From an uncultured Aureispira sp. (lineage in GTDB: Bacteria > Bacteroidota > Bacteroidia > Chitinophagales > Saprospiraceae), in NCBI GenBank assembly GCA_905480075.1, contig CAJQOX010000088.1, forward strand, positions 71,675 to 118,780: a stretch of 47,106 nucleotides of DNA, read 5' to 3'. A program made the position numbers and the translations under genes. How positions within the stretch are numbered: position 1 is the stretch's first letter; each line of letters begins with the position of its first letter. This document shows, one piece after another, positions 1 to 9,800 of the stretch. The notes below the pieces were generated by a model. That model was not told where the DNA came from. It made no database searches and worked only from the letters and a program-made list of their open reading frames with translations.

Positions 1-183
1 TATTGATTAATAACAATTTTTTTCTTCTCCATATTGTAACTTTCGCAAATTTACATGGAATTATTTAATTCTTATATGATTTGAACGAAGAATATGAAGA
101 TTAACTTGTCCGGATAGTGGCTAAAGTAAAATTTTTGTTTAAAAAGTAAAGATTTATTCTTTTTAAGGAGCTGTTTTATTGTC
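1..183. other. AT-rich intergenic edge, no gene seen
   Basis: I find no open reading frame or RNA gene here. The stretch is very AT-rich and lies downstream of the minus-strand gene that ends at 184. Any gene it borders to the left is outside the window. Confidence 0.5.
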
Positions 184-873
184 TCATCCCTCAATAATGA
201 CGGGATGTCGATCATTATAAATTTTAAGCGTTTTAAAAAGCTTTGATTCTATGTCTTCAACGGACATGTCTTCTAATGTTTTCAACAACCTTTCGTCATC
301 GCCTATCCATTCTTTGAAGTTTTTGACATTATAATCTTTTACAACACCGGAATCGAATAACATAATTTTTTTTACAAGTGTTCTTTCGCGGTTTGTTACT
401 GTTTTTTGAGCCACTTTTGCCCCGGTAAAAGGACTATAGACCTCCATTTCTACTTCCTTGTCTGTAATAGCAGGGTAATAAAAGTAATTAATACGTCCGA
501 TTATATATAAACGTACAAAATAGATTACCCCTTTTTGATTGTCTGCCTTAACTTTAATATAGGGCATTCCTTTAATAGACAGCCCCCAAATATTATCAAT
601 CGATTTTATTTCAGATGAAGCGAGCCTGGACATAGAATTTTCTGAAAGGAAAAGTAAATTCTGTTCCCCATCCATCATATAGTCAAAATCGGGTATTTTG
701 AATAAAGGGTATCCGGGTTTGTTGTTTTTGAATTCCTGATGATTGGTATATACTCCATTAGTAAAGCTGAAGCTTTTGTTGATTTTTTTCTGAGCATTTA
801 ATTGAAATACAAGCAAACTACAGAAACAAAGTAAAAGCAATTTTGATGGAGTTATGTTTTTAATACTATTCAA
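184..873 (-). CDS. secreted protein of unknown function
   Basis: I do not recognise the family. The 229-residue product has a clear signal peptide (hydrophobic stretch about residues 11-25, predicted cut LNA/QKK), so it should act in the periplasm or at the outer membrane. The mature part is rich in Tyr, Phe and Lys, and its C-terminal third is acidic and probably helical. There is no ATG near the 5' end. The frame opens with TTG at 873, and an in-frame stop lies just upstream, so a TTG start is the best reading. It lies downstream of alaS on the same strand, 206 bp away, with a strong hairpin between them. It could be read through from alaS or have its own promoter. Gln at +1 of the mature protein fits the pattern seen in the other secreted proteins here. 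Confidence 0.7.
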   Translation of the reverse strand: MNSIKNITPSKLLLLCFCSLLVFQLNAQKKINKSFSFTNGVYTNHQEFKNNKPGYPLFKIPDFDYMMDGEQNLLFLSENSMSRLASSEIKSIDNIWGLSIKGMPYIKVKADNQKGVIYFVRLYIIGRINYFYYPAITDKEVEMEVYSPFTGAKVAQKTVTNRERTLVKKIMLFDSGVVKDYNVKNFKEWIGDDERLLKTLEDMSVEDIESKLFKTLKIYNDRHPVIIEG

Positions 874-910
874 TGCTTTCGTTTTTTAATTAAACACCAA
901 TTATATTTAA

Positions 911-963
911 AGATCAGAGGCATAAGTTAGCGATTGCCGCCCTGAACATATGCCCTCTGATCT
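911..963. other. long inverted repeat / hairpin
   Basis: AGATCAGAGG (911-920) pairs with CCTCTGATCT (954-963), and the stem continues with CATA (921-924) against TATG (949-952), leaving one bulged C and a 24-nt loop. It sits between the alaS stop and the next minus-strand start. No clear U-run follows it on either strand, so it is not a textbook intrinsic terminator. It could stabilise the alaS 3' end or act in the leader of the 229-residue gene. Confidence 0.55.
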
Positions 964-1079
964 CTCTATTGCAAATTCCAAACCAACAAAATATTGCTGT
1001 TCTTTTGTCGGTATATACTCTACGCATTATTAAACGTTAACAAGCTGCGAATTGTAAGGTAAAACAGAATGATTGTTAG

Positions 1080-3722
1080 TTAACTCACTAAAACGGCTTC
1101 TTCCACCATTACTTTTGCCTGAGCTATTGCATTGTCAAGCCCCTGAGGGTTTTTGCCGCCTGCTGTAGCAAAAACTGCCTGACCTCCGCCACCTCCCTGT
1201 ATTTCTCTCGATACAGTTTTTATGATTGTTCCAGCACTGATGTTAAAGTTGTCTACTACCGTTTTATTTATAGAAACAGTTAAAAGGGCTTTACCTTTGT
1301 TTTCAGAACCTAAGACTAATACAAGGTTATCAAACTCTCTCGATAGTTCATTGCTTAATTGTTTAATTCCATCTTTTGAATTGATGTTGGTTTTTGTGCC
1401 AAGGAAATGCACGGAACCAATTTTAATAACCGCATTTTTAAGTTCATCCTTTGCCAGCTTTGCTTCAAGTGAGGCCATTTTCTCCAGGTCCTTTTTAAGC
1501 TTTTTGTTAGTGTCAATTAAATCTTCTATAGATTTGAAAATATCTTTAGGGTTTTTTAAAACCCCTCTGATTGCAGATAATTTACTGAGTTCTTCCTGAA
1601 CATATTGCTCGGCTGCCCCTGCAGTAATTCCTTCAATACGTCTTATCCCTGAAGCTATTGATGTTTCAGTGACTATTTTGAAGAGGCCGATCTGTCCGGT
1701 AGATTTCACATGACAGCCTCCGCAGAGTTCTTTTGAAAAACCTTCTTCAAAGGTTATAATTCTGACGTATTCACCATATTTTTCACCAAAAAGCATCATA
1801 GCACCGGATTCTCTTGCTTCTTCGACAGGTACATTTTGTTGCTCATATAATGGGATGTTAGCCCTTATTTTAGCATTTACTATTTTTTCAACTTCCAGGA
1901 TTTCTTCATCTGTCATTTTGCCCGGGTGAGAAAAGTCGAAACGCATTTTATCGGGAGAAACATAAGACCCTTTTTGTTGAACATGTGTACCCAAAACCTC
2001 ACGCAAAGCAGCATGTGCTAAATGTGCCACAGAGTGGTTGTTCTCAGTAAGTTTTCTGTTCTTAATATTGATTTCAGCCCGAACATTAGCGGAAGGGTTT
2101 TCAGGAAGTTTTGCAACCCAGTGAACAATCAGGTTGTTTTCCTTTTTTGTATCAATAACAGGGATTTTTTCATCTCCGAACCAAAGTAATCCTTTATCGC
2201 CAACCTGTCCTCCCGCCTCTGCATAAAAAGGAGTTTTGTCAAGTACTATCTGATATAATTCCTTTTTCTTGGCAATGACTTTTCTGTATTTTATGACTTT
2301 GCTTTCTGAACGGTGATCGGTATAGCCTGTAAATTCAATATTTGAGCTTTCAGATAATTCTATCCAATCACTAACATCTTTTAAGGCATCTTTCTGAGAT
2401 CTTGCTTTTTGTTCTGAAAGAGCCTTTGAGAATGCCTTTTCGTCAACAGACCATCCTTTTTCTTCAGCAAGTAAAGAAGTAAGGTCATAGGGAAAGCCAA
2501 AAGTGTCAAAAAGCATAAAGGCGTCTTCGCCCTTTATCTGATTATTTACAACCTTCAGGTTTGCAAATAACTTTAATCCCCTTTCCAGTGTTTTCAAAAA
2601 TGCTTCTTCTTCCCCTTTTATTGTGTTGCTTATTAGCTTTTGCTGTGCCTTTACTTCAGGGAAAACTTCTTCAAACATGTCAGCTAAAGTAGGGAGCAAT
2701 TTATATATAAAAGCCTCTTTGATGTCCAGAAAACTGTAGTAATACCGAACGGCACGACGTAATATTCTCCTGATGACGTAGCCGGCACCTGTGTTTGAAG
2801 GTTGTTGTCCGTCTGCTATTACCATTGTAACTGCACGGAGATGATCAGCAATCACCCGCATTGCTATATCTTTCATGGCATCCTTTTCATAGGAACCGCT
2901 GTATTTTTTACCCGACTCCTTTTCTATTAATTTAATGAAAGGGCTGAAAATGTCAGTGTCATAATTTGAAGTCTTCTGTTGAAGAACCATACATACCCGT
3001 TCAAGTCCCATACCGGTATCAATACATTTATTGGCAAGGGTAACCAAGGATCGGTCGGCCTTGCGGTTGTACTGCATAAATACAAGGTTCCATATTTCAA
3101 TAACCTGTGGGTGGTCTTTGTTTACCAAAGTTTTGCCATCAACAAGCGAACGTTCTTCTTCTGACCGAATGTCAATATGAATTTCTGAACAGGGACCGCA
3201 AGGTCCTTGTGCGCCCATTTCCCAAAAGTTTTCCTTCTTCCCAAACGGGAGGACTCTGTCCGGGCGGACCCATTTTAACCAAAGTTTTTCGGCTTCATCA
3301 TCAAAAGCTACTCCGTCTTTTTCGTCCCCTCCAAAAACAGTAACGTAGAGTCTGTCTTCGTCCATTTTGTAAACCTTGGTCAATAACTCCCAGGCCCATT
3401 CTATTGCTTCTTCCTTGAAGTAGTCTCCGAATGACCAGTTACCAAGCATTTCAAACATTGTCTGATGATAACTGTCCCTGCCCACGTCTTCCAGGTCGTT
3501 GTGTTTTCCGGAAACCCGAAGGCATTTTTGAGTGTCTGCAATTCTTGCAGATACAGGAGTCTCGTTACCAAGAAAAAAATCTTTGAATTGTGCCATTCCT
3601 GAGTTGATAAACATCAGCGTAGGGTCATTCTGATTAACGATGGGTGCTGAAGAAACTATCTTATGTTCTTTGCCTTCAAAGAAGTCTAAAAATTGTTGGC
3701 GAATTTCTTTTACGGTATTCAT
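1080..3722 (-). CDS. alaS: alanyl-tRNA synthetase
   Basis: This class II synthetase charges tRNA-Ala in the cytoplasm. The 880 residues match the usual full bacterial length (about 870-880). In order: the catalytic domain from the N-terminus (motif 2 region with RVSGKHNDLEDVGRDSYH), the tRNA-recognition helices, then the editing domain with a zinc-type HxxxH motif (HSVAH, near residue 562) and a downstream CGGCH (near 669). A coiled-coil linker (about 725-775) leads to the C-Ala domain, which ends in a Gly-rich GGGGGQAVFATAGG segment. The start is ATG at 3722. It is divergent from the M23 peptidase gene across 481 bp. No truncation is visible. Confidence 0.97.
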   Translation of the reverse strand: MNTVKEIRQQFLDFFEGKEHKIVSSAPIVNQNDPTLMFINSGMAQFKDFFLGNETPVSARIADTQKCLRVSGKHNDLEDVGRDSYHQTMFEMLGNWSFGDYFKEEAIEWAWELLTKVYKMDEDRLYVTVFGGDEKDGVAFDDEAEKLWLKWVRPDRVLPFGKKENFWEMGAQGPCGPCSEIHIDIRSEEERSLVDGKTLVNKDHPQVIEIWNLVFMQYNRKADRSLVTLANKCIDTGMGLERVCMVLQQKTSNYDTDIFSPFIKLIEKESGKKYSGSYEKDAMKDIAMRVIADHLRAVTMVIADGQQPSNTGAGYVIRRILRRAVRYYYSFLDIKEAFIYKLLPTLADMFEEVFPEVKAQQKLISNTIKGEEEAFLKTLERGLKLFANLKVVNNQIKGEDAFMLFDTFGFPYDLTSLLAEEKGWSVDEKAFSKALSEQKARSQKDALKDVSDWIELSESSNIEFTGYTDHRSESKVIKYRKVIAKKKELYQIVLDKTPFYAEAGGQVGDKGLLWFGDEKIPVIDTKKENNLIVHWVAKLPENPSANVRAEINIKNRKLTENNHSVAHLAHAALREVLGTHVQQKGSYVSPDKMRFDFSHPGKMTDEEILEVEKIVNAKIRANIPLYEQQNVPVEEARESGAMMLFGEKYGEYVRIITFEEGFSKELCGGCHVKSTGQIGLFKIVTETSIASGIRRIEGITAGAAEQYVQEELSKLSAIRGVLKNPKDIFKSIEDLIDTNKKLKKDLEKMASLEAKLAKDELKNAVIKIGSVHFLGTKTNINSKDGIKQLSNELSREFDNLVLVLGSENKGKALLTVSINKTVVDNFNISAGTIIKTVSREIQGGGGGQAVFATAGGKNPQGLDNAIAQAKVMVEEAVLVS

Positions 3723-3759
3723 ACTTTTACTGATTCTGAGTTATTTTTGTTATTTACTG

Positions 3760-3767
3760 CAAATATA
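3760..3767 (-). promoter_or_regulatory. candidate -7 box of alaS
   Basis: On the minus strand this reads TATATTTG, an exact match to the Bacteroidota -7 consensus TAnnTTTG. It lies 37 nt before the alaS ATG, giving a short leader. I see no good TTTG at the expected -33 distance, so this is only a partial promoter. Confidence 0.35.
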
Positions 3768-3926
3768 ATAGTCCTGCTAGTATTTAACTCTATTGGTTCT
3801 AAATTAATTTCAGCTTTTGTTTATTTATTTATTCTGATTGACCAGTTTTGAATGCATCTTTTTTGGTTGTTTTTTGATGATTTTTGTAAAAAAGATTGCT
3901 TTTTGGCCAAAGCCATACTTTTTCAG

Positions 3927-3956
3927 AGCAATTGACTGCCCCCAGCAATTGGCTGC
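3927..3956. repeat. 13-bp tandem direct repeat in divergent promoter region
   Basis: AGCAATTGACTGC (3927-3939) and AGCAATTGGCTGC (3944-3956) differ at one base and start 17 bp apart. Each contains the palindrome CAATTG. They lie in the 481-bp divergent space between alaS and the M23 peptidase gene, where tandem regulator sites are plausible. The rest of this intergenic region holds only T-rich sequence and the two promoter candidates listed separately. Confidence 0.4.
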
Positions 3957-4097
3957 ATTTTTGAAACATATGGTTGATTTTGTGTTATTTTGTAAAATTT
4001 AATTCTGTTTCATGCTGCTATTTTGCTGTAATTCTAAGTTTTTGTTCTGCGTTGTTCTTGTTTTGTTATTTTCCGAAATAAACAATTTGCCCAAAAA

Positions 4098-4130
4098 TTT
4101 GGATAATAGGACACTTTCTGCTTAAATTTG
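4098..4130 (+). promoter_or_regulatory. Bacteroidota-type promoter for the M23 peptidase gene
   Basis: TTTG at 4098-4101, a 21-nt spacer, then TAAATTTG at 4123-4130. Both boxes and the spacing fit the Bacteroidota sigma consensus (TTTG, 19-21 nt, TAnnTTTG). Transcription would begin near 4136, giving a leader of about 68 nt before the ATG at 4204. Confidence 0.6.
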
Positions 4131-4203
4131 CCTTGTGGGTTCTGTGTTTTGTTCTCGGATTCATACAATTTTAATACTCCTTTTTTAACTATATTTTATT
4201 TTC

Positions 4204-5166
4204 ATGAGAAAAGAAAAGTATATCTATAATAAACAGACGCTTCGTTATGAGAAGGTGACGTCCCCTTTGAAACAAAAAATTTTCAGAGCCCTTGGATTGA
4301 CTGTCTGTGTTGCTGTTTATACTACTGCACTTGTATTATTTGTTTCTAAAGATAACCAATCTCCTGCTGAATTGGCTGATATGAAACAAAAATATCAATC
4401 TATGAATTATCAGATCGATATGATGAGTACAGCACTTAATAATATCCACGACAGAGATGAAGCTATTTACAGGCAGGTACTTGAAATGGATCCTACTGAT
4501 CAGGGTATCTGGAATGGCGGACGTGGTGGCAGTGATAAATATGCTGAACTGAGACATCTTTCAGATGCTGATCTTTTGATTGCCACTTCCAAAAAATTGG
4601 AAAAATTAAGACATCAGCTTGCTGTTTCTGCTAAATCACAGGACGATATTATTAAAAGGGCACAAGACAAGGAAAAGATGCTTTCAGCAATACCTTCTAT
4701 ACGTCCAATTCGCAAATTAAAGAAAAAAATTCAACACCTTTCAGGCTTTGGTTACCGTACACACCCGGTTTTCAAAAGACGTAAAATGCATACAGGTATC
4801 GATTTTGGTGCCCGAAGAGGTACTCCTATTTATGCTACAGGTGACGGGAAAATTGTTCGCGTGGAATACAAGAGGACCGGTTACGGAAGAAATGTTGTAA
4901 TCGACCATGGTTTTGGGTATAAAACCCTTTACGGACATATGTCAAAAGTGAAATGTAAAGTTGGTCAGAAAGTAAAAAGAGGTGAAGTGATAGGCTTGGT
5001 GGGTAGTACCGGAACATCTACCTCTCCACATGTTCATTACGAAGTCCTTCACAAAGGTAAAAAAATCAATCCCCTTCCTTTTTGTCTCGATGGCTTAAGT
5101 CCCGAGGAATACAAGGCATTTGTAAATGCTGCAACTGCTGAAAATCAAGCGATGTCATTGGAATAA
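4204..5166 (+). CDS. M23-family (LytM-type) murein peptidase or divisome/elongation factor
   Basis: A membrane-anchored periplasmic protein of 320 residues. A short basic cytoplasmic N-terminus is followed by one membrane segment (about 30-47), a helical coiled-coil region (about 55-170) and a C-terminal M23 domain. Zinc-ligand motifs are visible: HTGID (H196, D200) and HVHYEV (H276, H278), so it could be an active glycyl/peptidyl cross-bridge endopeptidase rather than a degenerate LytM activator. The family cuts peptidoglycan stem peptides or bridges. It lies between alaS (divergent) and a MerR-like gene on the same strand, a neighbourhood I recall from other Bacteroidota. A terminator follows at 5186-5223. 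Its Leu codons are mainly CTT, TTG and TTA, with only one CTC in 26. Confidence 0.92.
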   Translation: MRKEKYIYNKQTLRYEKVTSPLKQKIFRALGLTVCVAVYTTALVLFVSKDNQSPAELADMKQKYQSMNYQIDMMSTALNNIHDRDEAIYRQVLEMDPTDQGIWNGGRGGSDKYAELRHLSDADLLIATSKKLEKLRHQLAVSAKSQDDIIKRAQDKEKMLSAIPSIRPIRKLKKKIQHLSGFGYRTHPVFKRRKMHTGIDFGARRGTPIYATGDGKIVRVEYKRTGYGRNVVIDHGFGYKTLYGHMSKVKCKVGQKVKRGEVIGLVGSTGTSTSPHVHYEVLHKGKKINPLPFCLDGLSPEEYKAFVNAATAENQAMSLE

Positions 5167-5185
5167 GTTCCTTCTCGATATAAAT

Positions 5186-5223
5186 AAAAAAACCTTCTGA
5201 GTTAGTTCCCGGAAGGTTTTTTT
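5186..5223 (+). terminator. intrinsic terminator after the M23 peptidase gene
   Basis: AAAAAAACCTTC (5186-5197) pairs with GAAGGTTTTTTT (5212-5223) around a 14-nt loop, giving a stem that ends in a T-run. It lies 20 nt after the stop codon. Confidence 0.75.
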
Positions 5224-5269
5224 ATTATATTGAATTCAGATAAGTTCAATTACTTTCTAAAAATCAGCT

Positions 5270-5569
5270 ATGGCAAAATTGAATCAACTGGTGATAGGCC
5301 TTAATGTAGAGGAAAAAACATTGCTTTCCTGGAATAAAAACTTTAAAATTCACCCTCAGGAAGACGAAAAAGGGGAGTTAGTCTATTCGAAGGAGCAAGT
5401 GGATTTTATTACGCATATTCATTTCCTGATAAAAAAAAGAGGCTTTACTATTATAGGGGCTAAAATGGAGTTGAAAAAAAAAGATGTCATCAATGAAAAA
5501 AGGGATACCACTATTCAAAAATTGACTCAGATTAAAGGGTTCCTTGAAGAACTAAAAGATAATATCTAA
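5270..5569 (+). CDS. MerR-like DNA-binding protein
   Basis: A 99-residue protein that resembles a MerR-type winged helix-turn-helix domain without a sensor domain. The segment around residues 11-35 (GLNVEEKTLLSWNKNF, with W21) looks like the recognition region, and GELVYSKEQVDFITHIHFLIKKRGFTI-type sequence (split here, residues about 36-63) matches the usual Y-x3-D/Q-v...I..L...G.t...A pattern of MerR proteins. A short basic helix ends the protein. It follows the M23 gene by about 100 bp but sits after its terminator, so it probably has its own promoter. It converges on the amidohydrolase gene, with stops 13 bp apart. The target is unknown. Confidence 0.75.
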   Translation: MAKLNQLVIGLNVEEKTLLSWNKNFKIHPQEDEKGELVYSKEQVDFITHIHFLIKKRGFTIIGAKMELKKKDVINEKRDTTIQKLTQIKGFLEELKDNI

Positions 5570-5582
5570 GAAGGTTCCTGGT

Positions 5583-6869
5583 CTAATCTTCTGTTTTTAA
5601 ATTGTACTTTTCCATATACTTGTTGTATAAATCCTTCTGTTTGTCGTTCAGGTTTACTTTTCGTCCCACCATGTACGCGTCCGTTATTACAGAAGTCCTC
5701 ATATCAAGAACATCTCCTTCCGAAACTATAAAAGTGGCATCTTTTCCTTTTTCAATACTTCCTGCTCTGTCATCTATTCCCAGGATCTGAGCTGTTGAAA
5801 GTGTCAGAGCGCTTATTGCTGCTTCTTTGTCAAGACCATGAGCTACAGCCTGTCCCGCCTGAAACATCAGGTTCCTTACGTTCCAGCTTCCCTGATTATT
5901 CAATGAAAATGCGAATTTGATTCCCTTTTTTTGCAATACAGATGGGGTCAGGAAAGGTTGGTTCACATCTGCATCATCCCGACCGGGTAACTGATGAATA
6001 TCGTGCAATATTACAGAGATATTTTTTTCTTTAAGGAAATCTGTAATTTTCCAGGATTCCGTAGCGCCCTGTATCACAATTTCTACGCCGTATGTTTGTA
6101 AGATATTGACAGCATCCATCATGGATTTTGCGTTATTGCTATGCACTACCAAGGTCTTCTCTTTGCTGAAAAGGGCCTTCATTGTCTCAAACTTAAGGTT
6201 CTTTTTTTCAACAGTTGATTTTTGAGCATAGGCCTTAGCAGCATCAAAATATACCCTGATTGCCTGAAGGTTTTCATTGTAATTTTTATTTAGTTCAATA
6301 CGACCTTTCTGTGCCCACCATCCTGTATGACGTACCCGGGAAGGCCAGCGAAGATGAACGCAATTGTCTGCTTTTAATATAGCATCTTCCCAATTGTCTG
6401 CCTCGGTATATACTAATGAAGATTGTCCGGAAATACGGCCACCCGAAGGAACAACCTGAGCTATCAACACTCCGTTAGAACGTACGGTAGGTATTACCTG
6501 AGAGTCGGTATTATAGGCTATTACCGAACGGATATTGGGGTTAAAATGTCCCACTTCCCTGTAGTCGATTGTAGCGCGGACTGCCTGTATTTCTTCCAGG
6601 CCCAATCTTGTATTTGGGGCTATTATTCCCGGATACAGATGTTTGCCTTTTCCGTCTATTGTTAAATCATATTTAGCCTGAACCTTAGTTTCCATAGATT
6701 CAACAAAATCAATTTTTCCGTCACTGACACCCACCATTCCGTTCTCAATCACTTCGCCATTCCCAACATGAATCGTAACATTGGTATAAAGGAAATTAGT
6801 TTCTTTTTCCTGTCCCTGTGAATTCAAAGACAGGGTAATTAAAAGGAGAATTATATATATAGTTTTCAT
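5583..6869 (-). CDS. secreted amidohydrolase-like protein lacking metal ligands
   Basis: A 428-residue exported protein with signal peptide (predicted cut SQG/QEK). It has the amidohydrolase composite fold: an N-terminal beta segment (DGKIDFVES, KHLYPGIIAPNTRLGL), a TIM-barrel-like centre, and the usual C-terminal pattern (STAQILGIDDRAGSIEKGKD, then TFIV). In active relatives the strand after YPGxID carries HxH. Here it reads APNTRLGL, so the first two metal ligands are gone. The late Asp position also looks altered (FSLNNQG). It is therefore probably a pseudoenzyme or has unusual chemistry. It lies 29 bp downstream of a larger two-domain relative on the same strand and is likely co-transcribed with it. 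The two may form a complex. Confidence 0.85.
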   Translation of the reverse strand: MKTIYIILLLITLSLNSQGQEKETNFLYTNVTIHVGNGEVIENGMVGVSDGKIDFVESMETKVQAKYDLTIDGKGKHLYPGIIAPNTRLGLEEIQAVRATIDYREVGHFNPNIRSVIAYNTDSQVIPTVRSNGVLIAQVVPSGGRISGQSSLVYTEADNWEDAILKADNCVHLRWPSRVRHTGWWAQKGRIELNKNYNENLQAIRVYFDAAKAYAQKSTVEKKNLKFETMKALFSKEKTLVVHSNNAKSMMDAVNILQTYGVEIVIQGATESWKITDFLKEKNISVILHDIHQLPGRDDADVNQPFLTPSVLQKKGIKFAFSLNNQGSWNVRNLMFQAGQAVAHGLDKEAAISALTLSTAQILGIDDRAGSIEKGKDATFIVSEGDVLDMRTSVITDAYMVGRKVNLNDKQKDLYNKYMEKYNLKTED

Positions 6870-6898
6870 TTTTATTCTGTTTATTGCGGATTATAATG

Positions 6899-9800
6899 TT
6901 ATTCGGCCAGTTGTTCTATATTGTAATCTTTGAATGTGTTGCAATCTTTTTCGCAACATTGATAGTGTCGTTTAGGCATATACATGGGAGGTTGTGTTTT
7001 TTTGCCCTTTTTTTCAGCATCCAGCATTTTTTTAATCAATCGGTTTCTTTCTGTTTTAATTTCTTCTCTTTTTAGCTTGTCTTCCTCTATGTCAAATAAA
7101 CAAATGCCATCTACAAAAGTCTTTTCTGCCCTTGCATAAATCGATAGGGGATTGTCTGACCATAAAACAATATCAGCAGATTTTCCGGACTTTACAGATC
7201 CTGTTTTATCGTCAAGATGAAGTAGTTTTGCAGGATTCAATGTTACCATATTCCAGGCAGCCTCTTCTGTCATTCCTCCGTATTTTACCCCCTTTGCTGC
7301 TTCCTGATTCAGTCTTCTGCCCATTTCTGCATCATCAGAATTTATTGCAACTACAATCCCCATATCATCCAGGATTTTTGGATTGTAGGGAATGGCATCC
7401 ATAACTTCATATTTATAGGCCCACCAATCTGAAAATGTTGAGGCACCGGCACCATGCTCTTTCATTTTGTCAGCTATCTTGTAGCCTTCAAGTATATGCG
7501 TAAATGTATTCAATGTGAAATTGTATTTCTCTGCGATCCGCATCAACATCGTTATCTCGCTCTGTATATAGGAGTGGCAGGAGATGAATCGTTCCTTGTT
7601 AATGATTTGTAAAATAGCATCCAGTTCTATGTCTTTTCTGACTGTTTTGCCATTTTTTATTGCTTCCCCGTATTCATTGGCTCTGGTGAAATGATCCTCA
7701 TAAACTTGTTCTACGCCCATCCTTGACTGTGGGAACCGAATTCTGGCATTTTCTCCCCAATTGGATTGTTTTACATTTTCACCCAATGCAAATTTTATAA
7801 ATCCATCAGCCCCTTCATATTTGATCTCCTCAGGTAAACTTCCCCACCTGAATTTAATGATTGCCGATTGACCGCCTATTGGATTTGCGGATCCGTGAAG
7901 TAGCTGAGCGCCTATTACTCCTCCGGCTAATTGCCGGTACATGTTGATGTCTTCAGAGTTGATAACATCACCAATACGAACTTCTGCTGAACTTGCCTGA
8001 GTACCTTCGTTAACTCCGTAATTTATGCAGATATGGGAGTGTTCATCAATTATACCCGCCGTCAGATGTTTGTTCGTTCCGTCAATTATTTCTGCTTTTG
8101 AATCTTTTATATTCTTTCCAATTTTAGCAATTTTACCTTCTTTTACAAGAACATCCGTATTTTTAAGTATTCCTTCCTTCTCTCCGGTCCAAACAGTTGC
8201 ATTTTTGATTAATACAGTCTTTTGTTCAGGAATCTTATCTTTTTTATAACCATAAGGTGACCAGGGGAATAGAATTTCTCCATATGATCCGGCATATTTT
8301 ACCGGCATTTTATCAGGTTTAATCTCCGTGTCGCCCATTCTTTTTGCAGACCAGGAAATCCAGTTACCATCAGGTTTCATTGCCTGACCTGTCCATAAAG
8401 ACTTGCTTACACTACCGGAAAACCGGTAATATTGATCTCCTGTAATTGAACTGTCTTTTTTGTTAAAGGAAAAGTTGATATTATTATTTACCAGATTGTG
8501 CTTTATTTTTGTCTCCTTTACTTTCTTTGCACTGTCTTTAACAGCAGTAGTCAAAAACAACTGTGGAGAGGAGTAGCTGCCTTTTACGGTAATTGAATGT
8601 TTTTTTCCTTCAAGCTCAAGCTCGTAGCGACCACGGATATCTATAGCATTCAAATCTTTAATTACATAAGCTTTGCCTTTTACCCAATTATGAAAAATTA
8701 CCGATTTTTCACTCAATATGTTAGCAGAAACTATGATGAAATTGGCCAGTTTTCCTGCCTCCAGCGTTCCGGCTACATTTCCTGCATTTATTAGTTCTGC
8801 CGGTGTTGTCGTCAAGGATTTTAATATTTCTGATTCAGACAGACCGTGCTGATAAGCTTTTCGGACGGCAGACAGAAAAGACTTTTTGTCTTTTAGTAAA
8901 TCGGTCGTAATAGCAAAGTTGATTCCTGCTTCTGCTAAGCTAGCAGGATTGCGTGGGGCCATCTCCCAGTGCTTCATCTGTGTCAGGCTTACTTCTTCAG
9001 CATCATAAGGGTCTTTTACATCATATGGTTTAGGAAAACGTAAAGGGAGTATTATTGAAGCCCCTGTTTTTTTTATTGCTTCCAGTCTCAGATATTCGTC
9101 TCCTCCTCCTCTGAAGATATATTGCACACCAAATTCATCTCCCAGCTTGTCAGCCCTCAGTAAATCCAGTCGGTTTCCTGTTTCAAAGAATTGAGGTATG
9201 TCCTGGTTGTTATTCCACTTTTCAAGGGATATGTTGAAGTTTTTATCCTCCGTGTTTTTTGCATACCATTGGCCATCATAATAGGTTTGTCTCAATAATG
9301 CAATTGCTCCCATCCTTGAACTTGGATAGTTTTGTTTTGAAGTTCCTTTTATAAAGGAGTAATGTGCACTGGCCCTGCTTTTAATTACCATCTCATGTTC
9401 CTTTTCTTCTCCCAGTAAAACCAATGCAGAGGTCCCCCTTGCCATGCCGTCTCTTTGGTGGGTAAGCACGGTGCCGAAACCTGCTTCACGAAATGATTTG
9501 GCAGTTTTTTTATCCACTCTGAATAAATTGGCAGCGTCCTGTTCCGGTTTCAGGGTTTCGTTCCAGCTATAGGCACCCGCTTTGTTCGATAGCATTTGAG
9601 GGCTTCGGGATGTGCTTTTTGTGCCTGTAGGTTTTGGCATCCCGTAATTGCTCGATAATTCAATAAAAGAAGGGTAAATATATTTCCCTTTCATGTCTAA
9701 ATGCACTGCGTCTTCAGGAACAGGAATGCCCTTTCCTGTCATAACTACTTTTCCATGTTTTATTATCAGGGTACCATTTTCTAGTATACTGTCAGGGCTT

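Noticed and set aside
1222-1599. 125-codon frame on the plus strand inside alaS
   Set aside because: It is antisense to a well-conserved gene and has no features of a real protein.
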